A stretch of DNA of 64,000 bases from Streptomyces solicavernae (GTDB lineage: Bacteria > Actinomycetota > Actinomycetes > Streptomycetales > Streptomycetaceae), in NCBI RefSeq assembly GCF_029968095.1, contig NZ_JASCIR010000008.1, positions 62,001-126,000 of the forward strand, given 5' to 3'. The notes beneath the pieces were generated by a model that saw only the letters and a list, made by a program, of their open reading frames with translations, was not told the DNA's origin and did no database searches. How positions within the stretch are numbered: position 1 is the stretch's first letter; every line of letters begins with the position of its first letter. Positions 18,691 through 29,464 of this stretch are shown here, in pieces. The position numbers and the translations under genes are program-made.

Positions 18691-19293
18691 TTACTCGGCG
18701 CGCAGCACGTGCTTCGCGGCGATGGCCTTGGCCGTGTCCGAGTCCGGGCCGGGCTGCGGCACGAAGACCGCCTCGCGGTAGTACCGCAGCTCGGCGATGG
18801 ACTCGCGGATGTCGGCGAGGGCCCGGTGGTTGCCGTTCTTCTCCGGGCTGTTGAAGTACGCCCGCGGGTACCAGCGCCGGGACAGCTCCTTGATGGAGGA
18901 GACGTCCACGATGCGGTAGTGCAGGTAGTCCTCCAGGGTCGGCATGTCCCGCAGCAGGAAGCCGCGGTCGGTGCCGACCGAGTTCCCGCAGAGCGGCGCC
19001 TTGCCCGGCTCCTTGACGTGCTCACGTACGTACGCGAGCACCTGCTCCTCGGCGTCGGCGAGGGTGGTGCCGGACGCCAGCTCGTCGAGGAGGCCCGAGG
19101 CGGTGTGCATGGTGCGCACCACCTCGGGCATCGTCTGCAGGGCGGCGTCCGGCGGGCGGATCACGATGTCCACGCCTTCGCCGAGCACGTTCAGCTCCGA
19201 GTCGGTGACCAGCGCGGCCACCTCGATAAGTGCGTCGTCCGTCAGCGAGAGCCCGGTCATCTCGCAGTCGATCCACACCATGCGATCGTTCAT
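18691..19293 (-). CDS. orn: Oligoribonuclease
   Basis: A 200-residue DEDDh 3'-to-5' exoribonuclease that degrades very short RNAs and pGpG, the linear product of c-di-GMP hydrolysis. Visible: [11 protein letters not shown] (Asp9, Glu11), a middle Asp in TDRGFLLRD, and the final [10 protein letters not shown] with the catalytic His and Asp; length matches the family. ATG at 19293, TAA stop. It starts five bases after adpA and is probably cotranscribed with it, the usual arrangement in Streptomyces. Together with CdgA in this window it touches c-di-GMP turnover at two steps. Confidence 0.97.
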   Translation of the reverse strand: MNDRMVWIDCEMTGLSLTDDALIEVAALVTDSELNVLGEGVDIVIRPPDAALQTMPEVVRTMHTASGLLDELASGTTLADAEEQVLAYVREHVKEPGKAPLCGNSVGTDRGFLLRDMPTLEDYLHYRIVDVSSIKELSRRWYPRAYFNSPEKNGNHRALADIRESIAELRYYREAVFVPQPGPDSDTAKAIAAKHVLRAE

Positions 19294-19298
19294 GTGTC

Positions 19299-20519
19299 TC
19301 AGCCTACGGGGCGTTCCCGCTGACCGGGGAGCGTCGCGCGGGCGGCGGCGTACAGATCGGAGCCGTGTCTTCCGGTGTCGAGCGAGGCCGAGGCCGTGGC
19401 CGTGGCGCCCGGCAGCCCGAACGAGCTGGCCGCGGCCGCGCGCCGGGACTGCGAGGGCAGCGGACCCGGGCCCTCCACCACGTCGGCCGGCCTCTCGTGC
19501 TGCGGCCTGCGGGCGCGGTAGGCGGCCCGGTAGGCGGCGGGCGATGAGCCGAGCTGGCGGCGGAAGTGGCCGCGCAGCGCCACCGGGGAGCGGAACCCGC
19601 AGCGTCCGGCGACCTCGTCGACGGAGTAGTCGGAGGTCTCCAGGAGCCGCTGGGCCTGCAGCACCCGCTGGGTGATCAGCCACTGCAGGGGGGCGCTTCC
19701 GGTGAGCGAGCGGAACCTGCGGTCGAAGGTCCGCCTGCTCATGTACGCGCGGGCCGCGAGCGTCTCCACGTCGAACTGCTCGTGCAGGTGCTCCAGGGCC
19801 CAGGCGACGACCTCGGCGAGCGGGTCGGCGCCGATCTCCTCCGGTAAAGACCTGTCGAGGTAGCGCTCCTGGCCGCCGGTGCGCCGCGGCGGCACGACGA
19901 GCCTGCGGGCGAGCGCCCCTGCGGCCTCCGTGCCGTGGTCGGTGCGGACGATGTGCAGGCACAGGTCGATGCCCGCGGCCGTGCCCGCCGAGGTGAGGAC
20001 GTCCCCGTCGTCCACGAAGAGCTCGCGCGGGTCGACGTGGACGGACGGGTAGCGCTTGGCGAGCGTCGGCGCGTACATCCAGTGGGTGGTGGCGGGGCGG
20101 CCGTCGAGCAGCCCTGCGGCCGCGAGGACGAACGCCCCGGTGCACAGGCCGACGATGCGCGCGCCCTCTTCGTGCGCGCGGCGCAGCGCGTCGAGTGCTG
20201 CCTCCGGCGGTGGCGAGGTGATCGAGCGCCAGGCCGGCACGACGACGGTGCCCGCGCGCGCGATGGCCTCCAGGCCGTGGGGCGCGGTGAGTTCGAGTCC
20301 CCCTGTGGTGCGCAGCGGGCCGTCCTCGCCCGCGCACACGAGAAGTCGGTATCGCGGCACTCCGGCGTCCTGCCGGTCGATGCCGAAGACGGAGAGCGGT
20401 ATGGAGCTCTCGAAGATGGGTCCGCCGCTGAACAGCAGCACGGCGACGATTTCTCTGCGCCGGCGCCCGGAGAGCTTGCGCACGGCGCCCTCCGGTGCGG
20501 CTGCGGAGTCGTGGCTCAC
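19299..20519 (-). CDS. adpA: AraC/XylS-family global developmental regulator AdpA
   Basis: A 406-residue protein almost identical along most of its length to the AdpA sequence I know: an N-terminal ThiJ/PfpI/DJ-1-type dimerization domain (about 28-190, with [18 protein letters not shown]) and a C-terminal AraC DNA-binding domain (about 235-330, with [16 protein letters not shown] and [20 protein letters not shown]). The tail after 330 is low-complexity. It is the central activator of morphological differentiation and secondary metabolism. A single TTA leucine codon sits at residue 225 (19845-19847) between the domains, the conserved site that makes translation depend on the bldA tRNA. GTG start at 20519 with GAGGGGGG upstream. 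Confidence 0.97.
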   Translation of the reverse strand: MSHDSAAAPEGAVRKLSGRRRREIVAVLLFSGGPIFESSIPLSVFGIDRQDAGVPRYRLLVCAGEDGPLRTTGGLELTAPHGLEAIARAGTVVVPAWRSITSPPPEAALDALRRAHEEGARIVGLCTGAFVLAAAGLLDGRPATTHWMYAPTLAKRYPSVHVDPRELFVDDGDVLTSAGTAAGIDLCLHIVRTDHGTEAAGALARRLVVPPRRTGGQERYLDRSLPEEIGADPLAEVVAWALEHLHEQFDVETLAARAYMSRRTFDRRFRSLTGSAPLQWLITQRVLQAQRLLETSDYSVDEVAGRCGFRSPVALRGHFRRQLGSSPAAYRAAYRARRPQHERPADVVEGPGPLPSQSRRAAAASSFGLPGATATASASLDTGRHGSDLYAAARATLPGQRERPVG

Positions 20520-20912
20520 GGTGCTAAGCCCCCCTCGGTGGTAGCGGCGCCCCTCACTTGCCGGGCCTGTCGCTCCTGCACACTGCTTCTAGACTTCACA
20601 GCCCCTCGGTCCTGCACGAGTCCCCCGCCCAGACGGTCATGATCGAATCTACTGTGTCCCGTCGCGTCCTCGTGACCAGTTCAGCACCAGGCTCAATGTC
20701 GACAATGCGGCGTGGCGTGAAGCGTTCGGTCACGAAGCGTCGCACTCAGGCGCGTTCCGGGGAAGGGTGCAGCGGGCCTGTGGCCGGTCCCCGTAAGGGT
20801 TGTACGCCTCTTCGAGGGCATCTGGCGCTGCTGGAAAGGGGATTGGGGGGCGCCTGGACCACGGGCGGCGCGCCGTCGCCAGTTTGGCTGAAAAGAATCG
20901 AAAGCGCTCGGC
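20520..20912 (-). promoter_or_regulatory. Long upstream region of adpA
   Basis: A 393-bp non-coding region before adpA. It contains TGGCGTGAAG at 20713-20722, which fits the AdpA consensus TGGCSNGWWY at nine of ten positions, consistent with the known autoregulation, but I cannot set a transcription start with confidence. TAGATT (minus strand, 20646-20651) is one possible -10 without a good -35. A long leader is usual for this gene. Confidence 0.45.
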
Positions 20913-21245
20913 TCATTCACGCCCACGCTGCGTGCGGTTCCGGCCGCCCGCCGATCGCCGCGACGGGTGCGCGCCCCGCCCGGCCCGCCGGCCCCGCACC
21001 GCTTCGCGTTCTGTTCCGCGAGCAAACTGGGCCGCACTCCGCTCGGACCTGCGCAGCAGTATCCGGCACACCGCGGTGACCGCCGCGAGCCCGAGCGCGG
21101 ACCCTGCGGCCCCGCCCAGCGAGGTCCCGTACACGACAAGCACGACCGGTACGAGCACACAGCTGAACGCGGCCCAGCCGACCACGTCCCCGGATGCGGT
21201 GCGGGCCGGGCGGTCGGGGGTGGACGTGGTGTGCGGCCTTGGCAC
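20913..21245 (-). CDS. Small integral membrane protein
   Basis: A 110-residue protein with two predicted membrane helices (about 22-42, GWAAFSCVLVPVVLVVYG, and 46-63) and a long basic, Arg/Gly-rich cytoplasmic tail (65-110). GTG at 21245 with AGGGAG eight bases upstream. It lies upstream of adpA in the same direction with a 393-bp gap and is divergent from the universal stress protein gene. No family recognised. Confidence 0.7.
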   Translation of the reverse strand: MPRPHTTSTPDRPARTASGDVVGWAAFSCVLVPVVLVVYGTSLGGAAGSALGLAAVTAVCRILLRRSERSAAQFARGTEREAVRGRRAGRGAHPSRRSAGGRNRTQRGRE

Positions 21246-21622
21246 GGAGCTGCTCCCTGGGACGTGGGTTCACGCCTTCAACGCACGGCGAAGCGCCCAG
21301 GTCACTGGGGTGCGCGGGCCCGGCGGGCGGTCTCGGGGGCGCGCGGTGGCATATCTCGCCGAAGCGCGGGTAACGGCCCGGGGCAGAAGCCTGTACGGGG
21401 CAGCGACCGTTGCGATACGGGGCGGGCTCGTGCATGCTCCCGGGGAACGCGGCGGACGCCGCCTCGGGACCTGGGCAGGAGAGGAGTGTCGCCGTACCCT
21501 TGGGGGTATGGGGTTGGGAAGATGTTTCCCGGCCGCGGCTCCAGGCCGTGTGCCGCTCCTGCTCGATGAACCCGATGAAAAGTCGCCCCTCTCACCGAGG
21601 ACTTCCTTCAGCCGAGACACCG
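21246..21622. other. Intergenic region between membrane protein and universal stress protein
   Basis: A 377-bp divergent spacer. It holds two in-frame upstream ATGs (21566 and 21575) that could extend the stress protein, and a short palindrome TACCCTTGGGGGTA at 21495-21508. I see no RNA gene and no clear promoter pair. Confidence 0.4.
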
Positions 21623-22144
21623 ATGGCCGGTCACGAATTCCCCGAACCCGCAGACCGCAAGCGGCAGGTCGCCGATCCGACGACACCGCGGGCGGAACCT
21701 CAGCCGCGCCATGCCTGCGACCCCGCCTTCAAACACGGCGTCGTGGTCGGCTTCGACGGCTCCACGTCCAGTGAGCGCGCCCTCGCGTACGCCATCGGCA
21801 TGGCCAGCCGCTCCGGCTCGGGCCTGATCATCGTGCACGTCGCCAACCGGCTGCCCACCACCGTGTGGGCGGGCTGCGAACCCCCGGTCTTCGTCGACGT
21901 CCCGGACCACCGCACCGAAGTGCTCGGCCTCGAACTGGCCTGCGCGGAGTATCTGTCCGAGGTGCCGTGGATCCTGGTCGAGCGCGGCGGGGACATCTGC
22001 CACGAACTCGAAGAGGTGGGCCGGGAGTACGAGGCGGACGCCATCGTCGTCGGCTCCACGCACGGTCTCGTGGGCCGCATCTTCGGCTCCGTCGCGGGCC
22101 GGCTCGCGCGCCGGGCGCAGCGCCCCGTGATCGTCATTCCGTAG
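21623..22144 (+). CDS. Universal stress protein (UspA family)
   Basis: A 173-residue single-Usp-domain protein: VVVGFDGSTSSERAL at about 40-54 (first strand and nucleotide-contact Asp) and the C-terminal nucleotide-binding stretch IVVGSTHGLVGRIFGSVA with the G-x2-G-x9-GS spacing slightly altered. The extra hydrophilic N-terminus (1-35) has no domain. ATG at 21623 was chosen where conserved-length proteins begin, but no good ribosome site precedes it or the alternatives at 21566 and 21575. Probably an ATP-binding stress factor. The last 17 bases of the gene are tandemly duplicated just after the stop. Confidence 0.8.
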   Translation: MAGHEFPEPADRKRQVADPTTPRAEPQPRHACDPAFKHGVVVGFDGSTSSERALAYAIGMASRSGSGLIIVHVANRLPTTVWAGCEPPVFVDVPDHRTEVLGLELACAEYLSEVPWILVERGGDICHELEEVGREYEADAIVVGSTHGLVGRIFGSVAGRLARRAQRPVIVIP

Positions 22145-22162
22145 CGATCGTCATTCCGTAGC
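22129..22162. repeat. 17-bp tandem duplication at gene end
   Basis: GATCGTCATTCCGTAGC occurs twice head to tail; the first copy includes the stop codon of the universal stress protein gene, the second is non-coding. Confidence 0.9.
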
Positions 22163-22369
22163 GCGCGCCCCTCAATACCCGCCTTCCGGCGGTGAGTTCG
22201 TAACGTACCCGCTGAAACTACCCACGCGTAGAGGTGCTTTGTGCCCTTGTGAAGGGTACGTATGTCAAGGGTGCGTATGGCACGGAGCGTGCTGCCGGGT
22301 CGGGGGGTGACGGCCACCGGCCGGGGCAGCGTCCCGGGCCGGGGTGATGGGCGACTCCGGCCACCGAAA

Positions 22370-22413
22370 GAACGACCCCCTGTGTGCAAGGTGGCGCGCA
22401 CAGGGGGTCGTTC
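22370..22413 (-). terminator. glmS terminator
   Basis: Seventeen-base arms GAACGACCCCCTGTGTG / CGCACAGGGGGTCGTTC form a near-perfect stem just after the glmS stop codon. Confidence 0.85.
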
Positions 22414-22426
22414 AAGGCGTGGACTC

Positions 22427-24244
<1,818 letters not shown>

Positions 24245-24298
24245 ATGGGTGTGTTTCCTAGCACTAGACGCAGTAGACGCAGTTGGCGCAGCTGACGA

Positions 24299-24565
24299 TC
24301 AGCCGTAGACGATGCGGCGCAGTTGCCGGAGCGAGAGCTCGGGCGGCGCGACCGCGCGGTAGCGCAGATCCGTGGAGATCTGCTCGAAGATCACCGCGTT
24401 CACCAGGCCCTGACCCTGGAGTTCGCGGTGGCGGCGACGGACGAACTCCTCGGTCGTCTCGTCGAAGTAGGCGAGGACGTCCTGGACCACGCGCAGGGCT
24501 TCGCCCCGCTGGAGCGGGGTGCTGCGGGTGAGGTGGTCGATGAGGTCGTCGTGCACCCGGTGCAT
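24299..24565 (-). CDS. Conserved small protein of unknown function
   Basis: An 88-residue protein from the ATG at 24565. The frame stays open upstream to 24664, but that part overlaps a small hairpin (24580-24598) and reads as basic low-complexity sequence. The product is helical with charged surface: HDDLIDHLTRSTPLQRGEAL, DVLAYFDETTEEFVRRRH and TDLRYRAVAPPELSLRQLRR. No signal peptide or cysteine. It lies between glmS and the toxin-antitoxin pair, where S. coelicolor also has a small gene (SCO2788, from memory). Function unknown. Confidence 0.65.
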   Translation of the reverse strand: MHRVHDDLIDHLTRSTPLQRGEALRVVQDVLAYFDETTEEFVRRRHRELQGQGLVNAVIFEQISTDLRYRAVAPPELSLRQLRRIVYG

Positions 24566-24672
24566 CCTGCGGGATGGGGGGTTCCTTCGCAAGGAACCTG
24601 CCCGGATTCGGGCAGGGGTGTGTCGTTTCCCGGCCCGCCCCTTACCGCCCTTTCCCGTGGACATACATCATT

Positions 24673-24706
24673 CTGGTACATGGGCTATGTTTGGTACATG
24701 CCGATG
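24673..24706 (+). promoter_or_regulatory. Putative leaderless promoter/operator of the vapBC pair
   Basis: TATGTT at 24686-24691 is a plausible -10, and the ATG of the antitoxin lies seven bases after it, so the message may be leaderless. TGGTACATG occurs twice, at 24675-24683 and 24692-24700, flanking the -10; this direct repeat is a good candidate operator for the ribbon-helix-helix antitoxin. Confidence 0.45.
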
Positions 24707-24952
24707 AAGCGCACCAATGTCTATGCCGACCCGGAAGACCTCGCCATCATCAAGGAGGCGGCCCGGCGCCGGGGGATCAGTGAGGCCGAGATCATCCGCC
24801 AAGGCATCCACCTCGCTGCCCTGGCCAATCGCGTCTGGGACGAGCCGCTCTTCTCGCGGACGTTTGAGGGATCCGGCCGTACCCCTGCCAAGGGTGATGT
24901 GCGCGACGCGGTCGCCGACGCCGTAGGGCGCGACACCGGGACCGCCGAGTGA
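24698..24952 (+). CDS. vapB: Ribbon-helix-helix antitoxin (VapB-type)
   Basis: An 84-residue protein: N-terminal MKRTNVYADPEDLAIIKEAA (beta strand plus helix of the CopG/Arc fold), helix RRRGISEAEIIRQGIHLAAL, then a disordered acidic C-terminus expected to wrap the toxin. The start may be the ATG at 24698 or the one at 24704. It overlaps the toxin gene by a GTGA junction. It probably binds its own promoter with the toxin. The composition is slightly less GC-biased than neighbouring genes, as is common for mobile toxin-antitoxin modules. Confidence 0.85.
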   Translation: MPMKRTNVYADPEDLAIIKEAARRRGISEAEIIRQGIHLAALANRVWDEPLFSRTFEGSGRTPAKGDVRDAVADAVGRDTGTAE

Positions 24953-25392
24953 TCATCGTCATCGCGGACACCTCCGGTCTTCTGGCGGCGCTCGATTCGA
25001 GGCACCCCGAACACCAGTCGTCGAACGAAGCGATCATGGCGGCCGGCCTGCTGGTGATGTCGCCTCTGTTGCTCGCCGAGATCGACCACGTGGCCACGCG
25101 TGAGCTCGGCCGTGAAGCCGCGCTCAGCGCGGTCGACGACATTCGGCTCTGGATGCGTCGCGGTCGCGTCGCCGTCCCCGAGATCACGGAGGACCACCTG
25201 GGAGTTGCCCAGTCCGTACGCGCCCGCTACCGCGCTCTCGACCTGGATCTGGCGGACGCTGTGAATGTGGCTCTCGCCGCCGACTACGACACCGATGCCG
25301 TGCTCACCCTCGACCGGCGCGATTTCCGTGCTGTGCGCCCGTTGGGCCGCCACAAGTCGTTCCGGGTGCTGCCCGACGATCTGCCGCTGTGA
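24949..25392 (+). CDS. vapC: PIN-domain ribonuclease toxin (VapC-type)
   Basis: A 147-residue PIN-domain protein with the expected acidic residues: IADTSGLLAALD (Asp7), LLLAEIDHV (Glu near 45), DLDLADAVNVALA (Asp near 99-102) and VLTLDRRDFRAV (Asp near 121-124). These coordinate Mg for RNA cleavage in the family. GTG start at 24949 in the antitoxin stop (GTGA). The pair marks the border between the conserved glmS side and the enlarged siderophore locus, so it may have arrived with it. Confidence 0.9.
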   Translation: MIIVIADTSGLLAALDSRHPEHQSSNEAIMAAGLLVMSPLLLAEIDHVATRELGREAALSAVDDIRLWMRRGRVAVPEITEDHLGVAQSVRARYRALDLDLADAVNVALAADYDTDAVLTLDRRDFRAVRPLGRHKSFRVLPDDLPL

Positions 25393-25396
25393 ATCA

Positions 25397-25445
25397 CCGG
25401 CCCCCGGGAGGACCGTCTCCGGGAGGACCGTCTCCCCGGGGCCGG
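25397..25445. terminator. Bidirectional terminator between vapC and the iron permease
   Basis: CCGGCCCC ... GGGGCCGG arms enclose two direct copies of GGGAGGACCGTCTCC, each of which can fold itself. It lies between convergent genes. Confidence 0.6.
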
Positions 25446-25465
25446 AATCCGAACCGGCGGCCGCG

Positions 25466-27541
25466 CTACGACGCCCGCCGCCCCCGCCTCAACTGCCATA
25501 CGAAATAGGGCGTTCCGATCAGGGCGGCCAGCAACCCCGACGGGATCTCCGCCGGGGCCAGCACCACGCGGCCCGTCACGTCCGCCGCCACCATCAGGGT
25601 CGCGCCGAGTACCGCCGCCGTGGGCAGGAGGCGGTGGGTGCGGGAGCCCGTGAGCATGCGGGCGGCGTGCGGGGCGACCAGGCCGACGAAGGCGACCGTG
25701 CCGACCACCGCCACCGCGCACGCCGCGAGCGCCACCGCCAGGGCGAGCACCGCGAGGCGGGTGCGCTCCAGGGGGATGCCGAGGGTGCGCGGGGTGTCCT
25801 CGCCGAGGGCCAGGAGGTCCATGCGGCGGAAGGAGAGGAGCAGGAGGGGGATGCCGGCCAGCGCCACCACCGCCAGGAGGGACAGGTCCGTCGTGTCCCG
25901 CGCGTACGTCGAGCCCGACAGCCACGTCAGGGCCTGCGCGACCTGGAAACGGGCGCCCGACACCAGGTAGTTGGTGGCCGCCGTCGTCAGCGCGAAGCAG
26001 CCGATGCCGACCAGGACCAGGCGTTCCGGGGCCACCGACCCCTGCCGGCGGGACAGCCCGTAGGTGAGCGCGAACGCCGCCGTGCCGCCGACCAGGGCCG
26101 CCACCGGGAGCAGCGCGTACGGGACGGTCGGCAGGGCCACGAGGATCAGGGCCGCGCCGAAGCCCGCGCCGCCGCTGACGCCCATCACCGTCAGGTCGGC
26201 GAGCGGGTTGCGGGAGACCGTCTGGACGATGCCGCCCGCGACCGCGAGCAGCGCGCCCGCCAGTGCGGCCACGAGGAGGCGGGGCAGGCGGTACTCCAGG
26301 ACGACCGGGCCGAGGAGTGCGTCCCCGCCGCCGGTGAGGATCTGCGGGATCTGCGGCCAGGGGACGGATACGTCGCCGAGGACGAGTCCCGCGTACAGCG
26401 CCACGCACAGCACGGCGCTGCCCGTCGCGAGGACCGCCGGGAAGGACAGGCGGCGCCGACCGGGGGACAGCACCGTGCCCGGCGCGGCCGGTTCGGCGGG
26501 CAGGCGGCGGGCCAGCCACAGGAAGACCGGCGCGCCGAAGAGGGCCGTGACGACGCCGGCCGGGACCTCGTTGCCCGTCGGGGACGTGACGCGGGCGAGC
26601 AGGTCGGCGGCGAGGAGCAGCGTCGCGCCCCACAGCATCGCGGCGGGCAGGAGCACGGCGTGCTTGCGTACGCCCGCGAACCGCACCAGGTGCGGGGCGG
26701 CCAGGCCGATGAAGCCGATCGGGCCGGTCACCGAGACCGCGATCGCCGCCATGAGGACGGAGAGCAGCACCGTCAGCATGCGCGTGCGGCCCACGTGCAC
26801 ACCGAGTGCGCGGGCCGTCTCGTCGCCCGTGCCGAGGATGTCGAGGGAGCGGGCGAGCAGCAGCCCGGCGAGCAACCCCGCGCCGAGCAGCGGGAGTACG
26901 GCCAGGGAGCGGTCGCTGTCGGCCACCGCGAGGGAGCCGTGGCCCCAGAAGAAGATCGCGCCGGTCTCCTCCTGGAACAGCATGACGAGCACGGCCGTCA
27001 CCGACGACAGGGCGAGGGTGACGGAGACGCCCGCGAGGACCAGGTGCGCGGGCCGGCCCCGGGCGCCGCCCGCGACCGTGTGCACGAGCGCGGCGGCGAG
27101 CAGCCCGCCGACGAACGCGACGCCGCCGCGCGGCAGATCACCGAGCGACAGGCCGGTGATCGCGGCGACCGCCACCGCGAGATAGGCGCCCGCCGTCACC
27201 CCGAGCGTGTCGGGCGCGGCCAGCGGATTGCGTACGGAGGACTGCAGGAGCGCGCCGGACAGGGCGAACGCGGCACCGGCCGCCAGACCCGCGAGCGTGC
27301 GCGGCAGCCGGCCGCCGAGCAGCACGGACCGCACGTCCGCGTCGTCGGAGCCGAAGAGCAACCGGACCAGGTCGAACAGGCCGGTGTCGCTGCGGCCGTG
27401 GCCGAGGTGGAGCGCCGTCACCAGAAGCAGCGCGAGGACACCGCCCAGAACGACCGCGACCGGCCCGGACAGTGAACGGGCTGTCCGGACCGGCGCGGAT
27501 CCGGCCGCGTCCACGGGCTTCTCAGGAGCTGTGGAGGTCAT
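25466..27541 (-). CDS. Fused FecCD-type ferric siderophore ABC permease
   Basis: A 691-residue protein made of two FecCD permease domains in one chain (about 25-350 and 365-690), each with about ten membrane helices; arrangement as in FhuB. Each half shows family motifs: GRLPRTLAGLAAGAAFALSG and RLPRLLVAALAGALLAVAGG, then GFIGLAAPHLVR and GLVAPHAAR with the coupling-helix Gly for the ATPase. It is the last gene of the minus-strand siderophore operon and follows its binding protein by 89 bp. It should import the ferric form of the siderophore made by this locus. Confidence 0.93.
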   Translation of the reverse strand: MTSTAPEKPVDAAGSAPVRTARSLSGPVAVVLGGVLALLLVTALHLGHGRSDTGLFDLVRLLFGSDDADVRSVLLGGRLPRTLAGLAAGAAFALSGALLQSSVRNPLAAPDTLGVTAGAYLAVAVAAITGLSLGDLPRGGVAFVGGLLAAALVHTVAGGARGRPAHLVLAGVSVTLALSSVTAVLVMLFQEETGAIFFWGHGSLAVADSDRSLAVLPLLGAGLLAGLLLARSLDILGTGDETARALGVHVGRTRMLTVLLSVLMAAIAVSVTGPIGFIGLAAPHLVRFAGVRKHAVLLPAAMLWGATLLLAADLLARVTSPTGNEVPAGVVTALFGAPVFLWLARRLPAEPAAPGTVLSPGRRRLSFPAVLATGSAVLCVALYAGLVLGDVSVPWPQIPQILTGGGDALLGPVVLEYRLPRLLVAALAGALLAVAGGIVQTVSRNPLADLTVMGVSGGAGFGAALILVALPTVPYALLPVAALVGGTAAFALTYGLSRRQGSVAPERLVLVGIGCFALTTAATNYLVSGARFQVAQALTWLSGSTYARDTTDLSLLAVVALAGIPLLLLSFRRMDLLALGEDTPRTLGIPLERTRLAVLALAVALAACAVAVVGTVAFVGLVAPHAARMLTGSRTHRLLPTAAVLGATLMVAADVTGRVVLAPAEIPSGLLAALIGTPYFVWQLRRGRRAS

Positions 27542-27597
27542 CGATCCTGTTCGATCAGTGGGTCAGAGGTCACCCGGGCAGAGGTGCACCCGGGCGG

Positions 27598-27645
27598 AGG
27601 TCACTTGGTCGGCGGTCACTTGGTCGGCGGTCACTTGGTGAGGGC
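27598..27645. repeat. Three direct copies of GGTCACTTGG-containing 16-mer
   Basis: GTCACTTGGTCGGCG-type units occur three times around the stop of the binding-protein gene; the last copy contains the stop codon itself. Confidence 0.7.
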
Positions 27646-28620
27646 GGTGGCGATCTCGTCGGCCGCCTGGGCCGTCGAGTACGGGCCGCCGAAGAACCAG
27701 GTGCCCGGGTCGAGGGCGTGCACGCGGTCCTCCTTCACGAAGTCCAGGTTGTTCCACAGGGCGTTCTTCGGCAGTGACTTGGCGAACACGTCGTCGTCCT
27801 TCGCGGCGACATAGACGAGCGAGGACTTCTCGACCGGCTTGAAGCCCTCGATGTCCACCTTGCTCATGCCGTACGCGTCCGCCTTGCCGTTCCAGCCGTT
27901 CTTCAGGCCGAGCTTCGGCAGCAGCGCGCCCGGGATGGTGGACTCGGTGAGGATCTCCACGGTGGCGGCGCCGTCGGTGGTGTAGCCGCGGGCGACGGTG
28001 ACCTTCTCGCCGTCCTTGCCGCCGTCGGCGACCTTCTTCTTCGCCGCCGCGATCTTCCTGTCCAGGTCCTTGAGCGCCTGGTCCGCCGCGTCCTCCTTGC
28101 CGGTGGCGGTGCCGAGGGTCTTCAGCGTCGCCCGCATCTCCTCGAACTCGCTGTCCGTCGCGTACGGGTCGAACATCAGCGTCGGCGCGATCTCCTTCAG
28201 CTGCTTGAGGTTGGCCTCGGAGCGGATCTTCGACGTGACGATCAGGTCCGGCTTCAGCGCCTTGATCGACTCCAGGCTGGGCGCCTGCCGGGTGCCGACG
28301 TCCTTGGTGGACTTGTCGAAGCGCGGCCCCGCCGTCACCCACTGGTCGTACATCTTGATGTCGGCGACACCGGCCGGCTGCACGCCGAGCGCGAGCAGGT
28401 CCTCGGCGTACGTCCACTCCAGGGCGACGACCTTCTTCGCCGGGCCGTCGAGCTTCTGCTCGCCCTTGATGTCCTTGACGGTGATCGAGCCCTTGCCGGA
28501 GCCCGCCGTGTCCTTCTTGTCGGAGCCGCCGCCCCCGGCCTGCTCCGCGGCGGAGCCGCAGGCGGAGGCGGTGAGGGCGAGGGTGGTCGCGGCCAGCAGG
28601 GCGGTGAGGGTTCTGCGCAT
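27631..28620 (-). CDS. Ferric siderophore-binding lipoprotein (ABC importer)
   Basis: A 329-residue lipoprotein with signal peptide and lipobox LTASAC (Cys21), then a Gly/Ser/Lys linker and a FepB/FhuD-type periplasmic-binding fold (VVALEWTYAEDLLALGVQPAGVAD, LESIKALKPDLIVTS). ATG at 28620 with AGGA ten bases upstream; the open frame before it is not conserved in character. It lies between the ATPase and fused permease genes. It is clearly different from the DesE-like binding protein at 41921-42952, so the locus has two ferric-siderophore receptors. Ligand inferred: the product of this locus. Confidence 0.92.
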   Translation of the reverse strand: MRRTLTALLAATTLALTASACGSAAEQAGGGGSDKKDTAGSGKGSITVKDIKGEQKLDGPAKKVVALEWTYAEDLLALGVQPAGVADIKMYDQWVTAGPRFDKSTKDVGTRQAPSLESIKALKPDLIVTSKIRSEANLKQLKEIAPTLMFDPYATDSEFEEMRATLKTLGTATGKEDAADQALKDLDRKIAAAKKKVADGGKDGEKVTVARGYTTDGAATVEILTESTIPGALLPKLGLKNGWNGKADAYGMSKVDIEGFKPVEKSSLVYVAAKDDDVFAKSLPKNALWNNLDFVKEDRVHALDPGTWFFGGPYSTAQAADEIATALTK

Positions 28621-28654
28621 GGATGCGGTTCCTAAGCGGGAGTGGGTGAGCGGA

Positions 28655-29464
28655 TCAGGAGGCAGCCGCGGGCGCGGGCTCGCGCCACGTCGGCAGACAG
28701 GTGGGGACACCTGTGTGCGGGTCGAGGGAGACCGTCGTCTCGATGCCGAAGGCCGTACGGATCGTGTCGACGGTGAGCGCCTCGGCGGGCTCGCCGCGGG
28801 CCACGATCCGGCCGCCCGCGAGCACCGCCATGGAGTCGGCGTACGCGGCGGCCTGGTTCAGCTCGTGCAGGACGACGGCCACGGTGATGCCGTGCTCGTC
28901 CGCCAACTTCCGTACCAGACGCAGGACTTCGATCTGGTAGCGGATGTCGAGGAATGTGGTCGGCTCGTCCAGGAGGAGCAGCCCGGTGCGCTGGGCCAGG
29001 GCCATCGCGATCCAGGCACGCTGCCGCTCGCCGCCGGACAGCTGGTCCAGGGGGCGCTCGGCGAGCGGGTGCAGCTTGGTCGCGTCGAGCGCCCAGCCGA
29101 TCGCCTCCCGGTCCTCCTCGCTGGTCGAGCGGGCCAGGACGCCCTGGTGCGGGTGGCGGCCGTACGCGACCAGCTCCTGCACGGTGACGCCCGCCGGGAT
29201 CAGCGGTGACTGGGTCAGGAAGCTGAGCTTGCGGGCCAGTTCGCGCGGCTTGTACGCGTCCAGGTCCCGGCCGTCCAGGACGATCGCGCCGGACTGCGGG
29301 GCGTGCAGCCGGGCCAGGGCGCGCAGCAGCGTGGACTTGCCGGAGCCGTTCGGGCCGACCAGGGCGGTCACCTCGCCCGGCGTCAGCTCCAGGTCGATGT
29401 CCCGGGCGACCGGCTCACCCCCGTGCCCGAGGGTGAGGCCCTTCGCGCTGATCTCGACACTCAT
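28655..29464 (-). CDS. Iron-siderophore ABC transporter ATPase
   Basis: A 269-residue FepC/FhuC-type ATPase with Walker A GPNGSGKST (about 38-46), Q-loop LTQSP, signature LSGGERQRAW, Walker B LLLLDEPTTFLDI and switch His in VLHELN. The ATG overlaps the upstream NIS synthetase stop (TGATG), so translation is coupled. It powers uptake through the fused permease. Confidence 0.95.
   Translation of the reverse strand: MSVEISAKGLTLGHGGEPVARDIDLELTPGEVTALVGPNGSGKSTLLRALARLHAPQSGAIVLDGRDLDAYKPRELARKLSFLTQSPLIPAGVTVQELVAYGRHPHQGVLARSTSEEDREAIGWALDATKLHPLAERPLDQLSGGERQRAWIAMALAQRTGLLLLDEPTTFLDIRYQIEVLRLVRKLADEHGITVAVVLHELNQAAAYADSMAVLAGGRIVARGEPAEALTVDTIRTAFGIETTVSLDPHTGVPTCLPTWREPAPAAAS

Noticed and set aside
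20730..20742. Possible BldD box upstream of adpA (TCACGAAGCGTCG)
   Set aside because: The last position does not fit TNAC-N5-GTNA and the site has no other support.
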